Positions 35,429 through 43,239 of a DNA stretch of 64,000 nt are shown here, one piece after another; positions within the stretch are counted from its first letter, which is position 1, and every line of letters begins with the position of its first letter. The notes below the pieces were generated by a model that was not told the DNA's origin, made no database searches, and was given only the letters and a program-made list of their open reading frames with translations. Source of the DNA: Planococcus lenghuensis (GTDB lineage: Bacteria > Bacillota > Bacilli > Bacillales_A > Planococcaceae); the NCBI RefSeq assembly GCF_001999905.1, contig NZ_CP019640.1:3204001-3268000 (forward strand), in the 5' to 3' direction. The translations under genes were made by a program, and so were the position numbers.

Positions 35429-35671
35429 ATGAAGAAGTATCTATTCGTTTTAACGCTATTTACAGCTTCACTGACAGCTGCCGGATGCGGCGAGACAGAG
35501 GAAGTCCCTGAAGAAGAAGTCACTGAGGAAGAAGTAATTGAGACAGACGGAAGTCCCCTGGAAGATCCGGATGCTGAAGCTGTAGAAGAACCGATCGAAG
35601 AAACGGAAGAAGAGACAGTGGAAGAAGAAACGGATGAAGTATTGGAGGATGCGCCGCCGGTTGAGGAGTAA
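35429..35671 (+). CDS. Small, extremely acidic lipoprotein
   Basis: An 80-residue protein with a lipoprotein signal (KKYLFVLTLFTASLTAAGCG; lipidated Cys after T-A-A-G). The mature part is almost only Glu, Asp, Thr, Val and Pro (EEVPEEEVTEEEVIETDGSP and similar), low-complexity and probably disordered. It should sit on the outer face of the membrane. GGAGGTG precedes the ATG at 35429. It follows the channel gene by 47 bases and ends at a strong terminator, so the two are likely cotranscribed. Cation binding or spacing in the wall are possible roles, not shown. Confidence 0.75.
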   Translation: MKKYLFVLTLFTASLTAAGCGETEEVPEEEVTEEEVIETDGSPLEDPDAEAVEEPIEETEEETVEEETDEVLEDAPPVEE

Positions 35672-35712
35672 TTTACCTGTGCGCTATTTAAAACCGTGCC
35701 GGTCTCATGCCG

Positions 35713-35762
35713 AAAATACACAGCTTCTTTTCTACAACATAGAAGAGGGGCTGTGTATTTTA
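35713..35762. terminator. Bidirectional hairpin terminator
   Basis: AAAATACACAGC pairs with GCTGTGTATTTT around a 25-base loop that contains its own TTCTTTTCTA/TAGAAGAG stem. Confidence 0.8.
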
Positions 35763-35782
35763 CTTGCCCGGTAATTTATCTA

Positions 35783-36300
35783 TTACTCCTTTATGCCTCT
35801 CAACGTCTCTTTTGAGCTGTCTTCTTCCTTTTTGACAATTGACAGTGAACCGTTTCCTTTGAGCACGATCGCTTCCACTTCATCCAATGAACTCATTCCA
35901 TGTTTTCGCACTTTTGCATACAGATCCTCGATACGGATCTGCTGCTTCTGCATCTGTTTTTCATTGAACCGGCCGTCAGCATACAAAAAAGCGGGAGAAG
36001 CTTTAATAAGATCAGCAATTGCATTGAAATTTGTCGTTAACTTCGCTACGATAAACTGCAGCAGAGTCAGCATGAATAAAATGACTGCTCCCTCCGCAAA
36101 CGAAACCTTGTCATTCGTCAGAACACTTCCCAGTGTCGCGTCATATGTAATGGTGATGATGAAATTGAAAATGTTTATTTTAGTGAGAGTGCGCTTTTCG
36201 AATAGCCGCAGCAGCAGAATCAGAAAGGGATATGCCAGCAGGCCATGAAGAAGGCGCGCATGAGACTGTTCCAGCCGTCAAACACTAATGTATCAAGCAT
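35783..36300 (-). pseudogene. DUF421 membrane protein with a one-base frameshift
   Basis: Starting from the ATG at 36298-36300 (AAAGGAGGGATATGT upstream), the frame reads FDGWNSLMRAFFM and then breaks. The next frame continues as GLLAYPFLILLLRLFEKRTL, TKINIFNFIITITYDATLG and on to the intact C-terminal part (ASPAFLYADGRFNEKQMQKQ). The break is at about 36240-36244, where ATGGCCTG would read in frame with one extra G. Joined, it is a roughly 172-residue YdfR-like DUF421 protein. The single missing G in a short G-run may be a true mutation or a read error. Confidence 0.8.
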
Positions 36301-36407
36301 ACATATCCCTCCTTTTGATATAATTCTGCAGAAAACATCCTAGCCCAATGAGACTTGAAAAGTTCCATTTAAATCAATCGGCAGAGCTGAACACGCCCGA
36401 ATCACCC

Positions 36408-37424
36408 TTATTTTGAGTTTTCCTCTTCATCCTTACCATCCGGCCAGGGCCGTGCATCAAGTTTTACCAGTGAATAAAGAGATTTGCGACGGTCATTCAA
36501 CTTATCGAGCGCATTCAGAAACTTTTCATCAGCCACTGTCGGCAGCCCTTTCTCTCTAAGATGGGCTAGATTCGGATGTGGGGGAACCGAACTTTCAGAC
36601 CCATCAATTTTTGCCGGCAACGCTTCCAAATAGCTTTTAATGCCGGAACGGGTGTCTTCCAGGAGGAAGCGGTTCGACTGATGGGTCTCCGGTACGCCAA
36701 ACTCCAGAATAGTCAATGCTTCATCCAGCACGGTAACACCAATAGAAGCCGCTTTTGTCAAGTCCAAACTATGATAGTAATGAAGAATTGGAAAAGCCCG
36801 ATGCTGTGAAGCAAGGGTGCCTAATTGGGAGATCGCTGAATTCAAGAGGAGATCAATATCACGAAAATCCTGTCCGTTCCACGCTTTCCCCGCAACTTCA
36901 TGTCCTGATTGTCCGATACCTGTAATACCAGAAGCGAAGGAGCGTTGGGTTGTCACAGCTCCGAGGATTGATAAGATATACGTAACTCCGAGTGTGATAA
37001 AAAGCATTCCGTTCCCGGATGCAATAGCTGTTGCAACCTGCCAGGGACCTTCCTTCGGTACATAATCTCCGACGCCTAATGTAAAAACCGTAAAACCAGT
37101 GAAATACACGAGTTCCCTTAACTCGGTCGGCAAATTATCCTGCGTATCGATGACTGCCTGGTCTCCGCCCATAAACAGCAGCAGCCAGCCGAGCCAGAGT
37201 AGCAGAATCCATCCTACAAGTGTCAATGTCAGAATGACCGGCCCCGCTAAGCTGAGTATCCGGCTATGTTTTCTTCCAATTGTCCGGATGAATTTCCATG
37301 TATACACCGCAATCCGATTAGAGACAGGTCCTGCTCCTCCTTCCACCTAAATTGTCGTTATAAATATATCTGCTGTAACAAGCAGCAGAATTAATAATCC
37401 GCTTATGAAAAAGAAAACTTCCAT
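36408..37424 (-). pseudogene. K+ channel paralog with an in-frame TAG after the first membrane segment
   Basis: The full frame starts at the ATG at 37422-37424 (GAAAGGGAGGAGGAAT upstream) as MEVFFFISGLLILLLVTADI. It meets TAG at 37347-37349 and continues VEGGAGPVSNRIAVYTWKFI to 36408. The paralog at 34383 reads TTLWVDGGAGP where this has TTI-stop-VEGGAGP, so TAG stands for Trp (TGG) by alignment. The pore reads FTVFTLGVGDYVPKEGPWQ. All other segments and the cytosolic domain are intact. A second start at the GTG after the stop would omit the first membrane segment and has the GGAGGAG inside the coding part. Confidence 0.85.
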
Positions 37425-37606
37425 ATTCCTCCTCCCTTTCAGAATACCTTTTTCCTTTTTTCTTTTAATTCCCTTGGATTCCAGCCACCAGCGGATTGCC
37501 CGCTTGCCGTAAGACACGGGCAATGACAAACCGAATTTTCATGGGGATTACTGTGAGACATAAACCAGAAGGCCACAGGACTGAAAATCCCTCAAGCATG
37601 GACAAT

Positions 37607-39139
37607 TCAACTTTCCCTGGCTTCTTGCTTACCGCCTTCTCCTGCTTCCTGCCTTTCTCTCTTCAGCGCAAGCCCCATTGATAAACAGACGACCAGCAGG
37701 ATGAAGGCGAAAGGAAGTGCCACAATAACGGAGGCGGCTTGCAGGGCTTCTAAACCTCCGCTGAGCAGCAATGTTGCTGCAATTCCAATGATGCCGGCTC
37801 CCCATGCAGCTTGGATTTTTTTACTCGGCTTCAACGTTCCGGCCGAAGACAGCACACCGAGTACATAAGTGGCTGAAACAGCGGAAGTCACGAAAAAAAT
37901 GATGATCAGCACAAGGGCCAGAATACTGAGCGCAAATCCGAAAGGCAATTCATCCAGTAACAGGAATAATGCGATTTCCGGCGTATTTTGTGCCTTAGCC
38001 GCAATATCCGCAGCGCCACTGCGTTCTAAATAGATAGCGGTTCCGCCGAAAACGACAAACCAGAAAGCCCCGAGCAAAGCCGGGACAAGCAAGGCACCCA
38101 GCACAAACTCCCGGATGGTCCGTCCTCTTGAGACACGGGCGATGAACATGCCGACAAACGGCGCCCAGGCAATGAGCCAGCCCCAGTAAAAGAATGTCCA
38201 TTCCGCCTGCCAATTTGTATCGCGGTTCGGGTGCAATTCCAGACTTAAATATGCATAATCTCTAATATACGTACCGAGAGAGACGAAAAAATCACCGATC
38301 AGCCGGACAGTGGGACCAAACAAAAATACGGCCAGCAGAAGCAGTGCGGCAAGTGCCAAGTTAGCATTGCTTAACCGCCGCATGCCTTTATCGATACCGG
38401 CAAAGACAACACCGATAAAGACAACGCCGACTACGCCTGTAATTATAAGTTGAACCATTACGGAATTCGGAGTGCCGAACACCTCGCTTATGCCGCCGCT
38501 CATCTGCATGGCACTAAAACCGAAGGTAGTCGCAATTCCTACAGTCGTCGCCACTGTGGCGATAATGTTGACTGTCTTGCCGAGCGGTCCATCGACCTTG
38601 TTGCCCAACACCGGCCTCAGCGTTTCACTGATCAGGCTGGGCTTGTTTTTCCGGAATTTAAAATAAGCGATCGCTATGCCGACAACCGCATAAATCGCCC
38701 ATGGTTGGATTCCCCAATGAAAAATACTGTAAACGAGTGAAGCCCGGGCAGCTTCCACAGTACGGCCTTCCACACCGGGAGGCGGCTCGATATAATGCAG
38801 AATCGGTTCTGCTGTCCCCCAAAACACAAGACCGACGCCCATACCGGCGGCAAAAAGCATGCCGATCCATGACAGAAACGAATAATTCGGTTCGCTATCG
38901 TCGCTCCCCAGCTTCACGTCCTGGTTTCTGCCGAACGCCAGATAAATACTGAACACTACAAAAACCGCAGTCGTCATCACATAGAACCACCCCAAATTGG
39001 TGGTGACCCATTGAAGCCCTGCACTGGTTACGCTGTTGAAATTATCAGTCGCAAAGACACCCCAGGCTACGATGACCGCAACAATCAAAATTGATAAATA
39101 GAAGACGGATCCCGGTTTCTTCTTTTTTAAAGCAGTCAT
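37607..39139 (-). CDS. BCCT-family betaine/choline/carnitine transporter
   Basis: A 510-residue osmolyte carrier with 12 membrane segments. GMGVGLVFWGTAEPILHYIE is the family glycine motif, FHWGIQPWAIYAVVGIAIAY follows, and FFYWGWLIAWAPFVGMFIAR holds the Trp-rich substrate region of the signature. It is of OpuD/BetP type and would import glycine betaine or a related compound with Na+. AAAGGGGATTAT precedes the ATG at 39137-39139; an earlier in-frame codon at 39172 has no site. Neighbouring channels and stress proteins fit a salt-adapted lifestyle. Confidence 0.93.
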   Translation of the reverse strand: MTALKKKKPGSVFYLSILIVAVIVAWGVFATDNFNSVTSAGLQWVTTNLGWFYVMTTAVFVVFSIYLAFGRNQDVKLGSDDSEPNYSFLSWIGMLFAAGMGVGLVFWGTAEPILHYIEPPPGVEGRTVEAARASLVYSIFHWGIQPWAIYAVVGIAIAYFKFRKNKPSLISETLRPVLGNKVDGPLGKTVNIIATVATTVGIATTFGFSAMQMSGGISEVFGTPNSVMVQLIITGVVGVVFIGVVFAGIDKGMRRLSNANLALAALLLLAVFLFGPTVRLIGDFFVSLGTYIRDYAYLSLELHPNRDTNWQAEWTFFYWGWLIAWAPFVGMFIARVSRGRTIREFVLGALLVPALLGAFWFVVFGGTAIYLERSGAADIAAKAQNTPEIALFLLLDELPFGFALSILALVLIIIFFVTSAVSATYVLGVLSSAGTLKPSKKIQAAWGAGIIGIAATLLLSGGLEALQAASVIVALPFAFILLVVCLSMGLALKRERQEAGEGGKQEARES

Positions 39140-39331
39140 ATAATCCCCTTTCTCTTTATTGGTATAAAACAAGGTTTGTTAAACAGCATTATTGAAAGCG
39201 AAGATGATTCCCAAAACCGCTTCCTTTTCACCTATAAACGAAAAAGGACACATTGCGAATGGAAATGCATCCATGAAAAGTATTTGCTGAAATCCCAGCT
39301 TTACTTATTTCCCCCTTTCTTAGAAATTAAG

Positions 39332-39712
39332 TCATTCCCCCTTCTTTAGTTTCATCAGACTTTCGAGTTCCATTATCAGGCATAACATAAAAGTGATATC
39401 AACGGTATAAAACGGTTGCTTCCGATTCAATTCATCATAAACATAGAGACCACATTCCTTTTCGTCCTTACCTTTTATACGAACCTGGAAGTGGCGCCGT
39501 TTTACGGGATAGGAACAGTGAGAAGCAATCATCTTTGCCCTCCTTGAGCGTTCTGTATACACGGTCTTTAATCCAACATATATAATAACAGCCCGTAAGA
39601 ACCCCTCCGGTTCAATAAAGCAAAAAAGACCATCATGGATGGCCAGTCTTCGCTGACTTTCCCGAATAACCCTTCTTCCTCGGTCATTAACGAAAATCCC
39701 TTGATTCTTCAC
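39332..39712 (-). CDS. Uncertain 126-codon reading frame
   Basis: A basic protein-like frame starting at a GTG (KNQGIFVNDRGRRVIRESQ) and ending YTVDITFMLCLIMELESLMK. There is no good ribosome site, and it overlaps the small gene at 39687-39785 by 26 bases in another frame. The C-terminal half (FQVRIKGKDEKECGLYVYDE onward) looks more protein-like than the start. I cannot assign a family; it may be spurious or start internally. Confidence 0.25.
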   Translation of the reverse strand: MKNQGIFVNDRGRRVIRESQRRLAIHDGLFCFIEPEGFLRAVIIYVGLKTVYTERSRRAKMIASHCSYPVKRRHFQVRIKGKDEKECGLYVYDELNRKQPFYTVDITFMLCLIMELESLMKLKKGE

Positions 39713-39785
39713 GATATTGGCTCATAAGCCGATAACCTGCCAACGACCCCAGAATGACCGCCAGTCCGACCAATACGTTCTTCAT
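39687..39785 (-). CDS. Small single-span membrane protein (32 residues)
   Basis: GAGGAGG ten bases before the ATG at 39783-39785 opens a short frame: KNVLVGLAVILGSLAGYRLM as the membrane segment, then a charged tail SQYREESRDFR and TAA. The hydrophobic segment and near-ideal ribosome site argue for a real gene. It lies 52 bases after the stop of ndh on the same strand, so it is probably cotranscribed. Its role is unknown; it could be a small partner of a membrane enzyme. Confidence 0.5.
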   Translation of the reverse strand: MKNVLVGLAVILGSLAGYRLMSQYREESRDFR

Positions 39786-39837
39786 CTGCAATTTCCTCCT
39801 CATTTTGCCGTCTTCGTCCCGGCTGCAGCCGGAACGA

Positions 39838-41049
39838 TCAGAACGGCCGCAGTTTTCCTTTTTTCAGTACCAGTTTTGGTCCGCCCATGAGGTAAAGGGA
39901 GCGGTTATCTACAATTTTCTTCATTGCCGCAGCCTGTTTGCCTTTCAGTTTGACACCGGTGAATACATTGCCGATGCCGTCTGAATTGCCGAGTGATGCG
40001 ACTGTTCCCTTGTCATCAAACACAAATTCCTTCAGCGCCCGGCCGGTGAGCAGCGCCTGCAGGTTCGCCGCCACCGTATCTGCTTCCTGCATCGCCAGCT
40101 GGGCAGTCGGCGGATAGGGCCGGTCCGCTTCCTTATTCCAGACCCACGAACAGTCACCGATCACAAATATATTCTCTTCGCCCGCAAGGCGCAGATCACC
40201 ATTGACATTGACCTTTCCTTTTGTCAGTTCAAAGCCGGATTTTTCCAAAACCGGACTGCCTTTAACGCCGCCGGTCCAGACGATCGTGCCCGCTTTGATC
40301 AATTCCTTTTCGTCACCGACGATAAATCCTTCCGGTGTACATTCTGAAATCGCAGCGCCGGTCCTGATTTCGACACCACGGTCTTCAAGTGATTTCCTTG
40401 CATATTCCACAAGCTCTTCATCGAACATTGGAAGAATCGACGGTGACGCTTCCACATTGATAATCCGGGCTTTGCTGCGGTCTATGTCATATTCCTTGCA
40501 GAGTTCCGGCACCCGTTCTGCCAGTTCACCCACAAATTCGATGCCGGTGAACCCGGCACCGCCGACCAAAATATTCAGGTTTTCTTCATCAGCGGCCGGA
40601 TCACTTCGGTATTTTGCGAATTGATACTCTAGATGTTCGCTGATCAGCCGGCTCGAATCAATATCTTCGATTGCGAATGCATTTTCCGCCATGCCCTTAA
40701 TGCCGAAATCATTGGATTTCCAGCCGAGCGCAATAACCAAGTAATCATATGTGAGTTCGTCATTCTCCAAAATGACCCGGTTCTCATCCTTTCTGATTTC
40801 CACTACCGTGTCATAAATCAGCGTGGCCTTGTCCGGACTGATCACATCGCTGATCATGACGCGGGCCGAATTCGGCGAACGCGTTCCGGCAGCCACTTCG
40901 TGCAGCCAAGTCGCCTCATAATGGTAATTATGCTTATTGACCAGCACGATTTCCGCTTGCTCAGATGACAATGTCCCGATTAATCTCCTTGCGGTTGTCA
41001 GGCCGGCATAGCCTGCCCCAAGGATGACGATTTTCGGTCTAGCACTCAT
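39838..41049 (-). CDS. ndh: Type II NADH dehydrogenase
   Basis: A 403-residue FAD enzyme that passes electrons from NADH to menaquinone without pumping protons. The FAD-binding start is KIVILGAGYAGLTTARRLIG, the NADH-binding region ILVGGAGFTGIEFVGELAE, then EASPSILPMFDEELVEYARK and ENIFVIGDCSWVWNKEADRP, and TAQLAMQEADTVAANLQAL. The C-terminal amphipathic part (SLYLMGGPKLVLKKGKLRPF) would bind the membrane. AAAGGCGGAGATGTA precedes the ATG. A Rex-like site lies 125 bases upstream. A small membrane gene follows. Confidence 0.94.
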   Translation of the reverse strand: MSARPKIVILGAGYAGLTTARRLIGTLSSEQAEIVLVNKHNYHYEATWLHEVAAGTRSPNSARVMISDVISPDKATLIYDTVVEIRKDENRVILENDELTYDYLVIALGWKSNDFGIKGMAENAFAIEDIDSSRLISEHLEYQFAKYRSDPAADEENLNILVGGAGFTGIEFVGELAERVPELCKEYDIDRSKARIINVEASPSILPMFDEELVEYARKSLEDRGVEIRTGAAISECTPEGFIVGDEKELIKAGTIVWTGGVKGSPVLEKSGFELTKGKVNVNGDLRLAGEENIFVIGDCSWVWNKEADRPYPPTAQLAMQEADTVAANLQALLTGRALKEFVFDDKGTVASLGNSDGIGNVFTGVKLKGKQAAAMKKIVDNRSLYLMGGPKLVLKKGKLRPF

Positions 41050-41173
41050 TACATCTCCGCCTTTCTTCTATATATTAATTAACAGTAAAAGCCGATAGGA
41101 CCCGACGCTTAACCTGGACGCCGCTTTCCTTCCCGAATCGGGGTATTCATTTATCGTACCAGAGTCCGTCATA

Positions 41174-41191
41174 TTGTGCGAAAGTACAGAA
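41174..41191. promoter_or_regulatory. Rex-like redox operator candidate upstream of ndh
   Basis: TTGTGCGAAAGTACAGAA matches 12 of 18 positions of the Rex palindrome TTGTGAAATATTTCACAA. It overlaps the likely -35 region of a minus-strand promoter whose -10 would be TACGAT nearby. B. subtilis ndh is Rex-controlled. The rest of 41050-41483 holds AT-rich DNA, including a plus-strand TATAAT at 41380-41385 that may serve the stress protein gene. Confidence 0.3.
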
Positions 41192-41483
41192 TAATATCGA
41201 TTACCAAATCAGCTGTTCGCCAATACTTATAACCATCACTGTACTTATTTCCTATGAGTGACCCCGATAAACAGATTGGAATGATTGTATACCAGAGATC
41301 ATAATTATCAATAACTTCTTTAATTGACCATAACTCGTCAATATTAAAGAATATTCTGTCTAAAAAAGCCCGAGTAGATTATAATAAAAGCAGTACATCC
41401 CGATAAGTAAATGCCAAGAAAAAGATATTCATAAGGTCGGACGCACCACTGATACACGGCCCGGAAATGGAGGAGGAAGATGA

Positions 41484-41900
41484 ATGTACAACAAAATTTT
41501 ACTGGCTTCTGACGGTTCCGCCCATGCTGAGCGTGCTGCAAAGGCTGCGATCAACCTGGCACTGCCTGAAAAATCATCAGTCACCGTCTTATATGTTTGG
41601 GATTCGTCAAAGTCAAAAAAGGAAATCGCTGTCAGGAATGACGCTGACACTTTACAGGAAATCAGAGAAAGCCGGCTGGCCGGTACTGTGCAAATACTGG
41701 AGCGGGCCGGGCTTTCCTACAGCATTGAACTGACTGAAGGCGAACCCGGTCCAGCCATTGTTTCCTTTGCCAATGCCCGGGATTTCGACATTCTTGTCAT
41801 GGGCAGCAGAGGACTGAATGCATTTCAGGAAATGGTGCTGGGCAGTGTCAGCCACAAAGCCATCAAACGGGTATCCTGCCCGATTCTGATTGTAAAATAA
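41484..41900 (+). CDS. Universal stress protein (UspA family), copy 1
   Basis: A 138-residue cytosolic UspA-fold protein. MYNKILLASDGSAHAERAAK is the typical start. The ATP-binding signature G-2x-G-9x-G-S appears as MGSRGLNAFQEMVLGSVSHK, and the end VSCPILIVK is typical. GGAGGAGGAAG lies just before the ATG. It is related to, but clearly diverged from, the two near-identical UspA genes at 45397 and 46008. It probably responds to starvation or membrane stress. It ends at a hairpin terminator shared with the convergent MFS gene. Confidence 0.92.
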   Translation: MYNKILLASDGSAHAERAAKAAINLALPEKSSVTVLYVWDSSKSKKEIAVRNDADTLQEIRESRLAGTVQILERAGLSYSIELTEGEPGPAIVSFANARDFDILVMGSRGLNAFQEMVLGSVSHKAIKRVSCPILIVK

Positions 41901-41911
41901 TCATGAATATC

Positions 41912-41946
41912 AAAAGGCAGGCTTCACTGGCGCCTGCCTGTCGTTT
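41912..41946. terminator. Hairpin terminator between UspA and MFS genes
   Basis: AAAAGGCAGGC and GCCTGCCTGTCGTTT form a 7-bp GC stem, usable on both strands. Confidence 0.7.
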
Positions 41947-43226
41947 CATCGCAATAATCGGGATTCCCTCTTTGTCGGCTGGGTGCTCAGAAAAGCTGCT
42001 GCAGCGCCGATGGCCGGAATGATCATCGCCAGCCACACCGCTTCCGTATAGTCCCCGAACATATCGTATGCCAACGCGAACGGCAACGGACCCAACGCTG
42101 AGCCGAAAACCATGACTCCAGTCACAAACCCCTTGATCGAACCGATATGGCGGCGGCCGAAGTATTCAGGGAACACCACCGCGAGTGTCACCCGTTCGAT
42201 GCCCCCGATAACACCCCACAGTACCGCGAACCAAATTGCCGCTGTAAAAGTGCTCACTTCCTGCAGGACCAGCAAATATAGAAGCTGGCCGACAAAGATT
42301 GCCGCCAGCACAAGCCGGATCTGGACTTTCTCAAGGATGAACCCGATGGCTAACGTCACGGGAAACCCAACGACCGCCATGATACTTAAGAGCGCTGCTG
42401 CTTCCCCTGCCGTCAGTCCTTTGCTGCTGAAGATCGAGACGATGTGGAAGGTAAGGCCCGTATTGATCAGTGCGGGAATCGAGACACAGATGAGGAGCAG
42501 CCAAAACTGGTAGGTCCGCATCGCTTCTTTAAGAGTCCAGGATATTTCCGTAAACACGGTGTCTTTCCCATCAGCTTCCGCTTCCACCGGTTCCACCGCA
42601 GCGTTATCCGGCAGCAGGCCGATGTCTTCAGGTTTATTCACAAGAAACTTCAAGACAACCGGAATCATAATGACTGCTGTCCCGATGCCGAGCACCAGCC
42701 ACGCTCCCCGCCAACCGACCATGTCAATCAATTGAACATTAATGACAGGAAACAGCGCCGAACTGATAAATGCGCCGATTGCCATCAGACTGAACGCCCG
42801 CCCTTTCTTGGAGATGAACCATTGCGGGATGAGCGTGTTGCCGAGCAGCGACATTGATCCCTGTCCAAGGAGCCGGATAAAAAAGAAGCCGATGAACAGC
42901 ATCACCGGATGTGTGATAAAAGAGTTCCAGACAAGCGCGCCGGCAAACAGGGTGATAATCGCCACCGCCATCTTCCGGTGCCCGAACCGGTCAATCAGGC
43001 TCCCGATAAAATACAGCAGAAAACCGGCGCATAACGTGGCAGCGGAATAGATGCCCGAAACCAGATTCCGGCTCCATCCGAGATCTTCTATATAGGATTC
43101 GATGAACAGCGCGTTTGAGTACGTCTGCCCCGGTCCGGAGAAAAACAGGAACAGTCCCCCGATCGCGACGATCGTCCAGCCATAGAAAACAGGGGAAGTT
43201 CTGCGCTGTGCAGCTGATTCATTCAT
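41946..43226 (-). CDS. MFS transporter (monocarboxylate/oxalate-like)
   Basis: A 426-residue carrier with 12 membrane segments. FYGWTIVAIGGLFLFFSGPG and GQTYSNALFIESYIEDLGWS at the start, GSLIDRFGHRKMAVAIITLF (motif A) and the long central loop rich in Glu and Val resemble the OFA/MCT group that moves monocarboxylates. R-L-L-G-Q-G-S in segment 4 is also typical. GAGGGGAAAGCAA precedes the ATG. It lies 13 bases after the recombinase-like gene on the same strand, so the two form an operon and the first may regulate the second. Confidence 0.88.
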   Translation of the reverse strand: MNESAAQRRTSPVFYGWTIVAIGGLFLFFSGPGQTYSNALFIESYIEDLGWSRNLVSGIYSAATLCAGFLLYFIGSLIDRFGHRKMAVAIITLFAGALVWNSFITHPVMLFIGFFFIRLLGQGSMSLLGNTLIPQWFISKKGRAFSLMAIGAFISSALFPVINVQLIDMVGWRGAWLVLGIGTAVIMIPVVLKFLVNKPEDIGLLPDNAAVEPVEAEADGKDTVFTEISWTLKEAMRTYQFWLLLICVSIPALINTGLTFHIVSIFSSKGLTAGEAAALLSIMAVVGFPVTLAIGFILEKVQIRLVLAAIFVGQLLYLLVLQEVSTFTAAIWFAVLWGVIGGIERVTLAVVFPEYFGRRHIGSIKGFVTGVMVFGSALGPLPFALAYDMFGDYTEAVWLAMIIPAIGAAAAFLSTQPTKRESRLLR

Positions 43227-43239
43227 TTGCTTTCCCCTC

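Noticed and set aside
18676-37349. TAG as a fully reassigned sense codon (alternative genetic code)
   Set aside because: hisJ, the NarL-type regulator, thrD and nrdF end in TAG at the expected family lengths, two of them directly before terminators, so TAG is still a stop in this genome.
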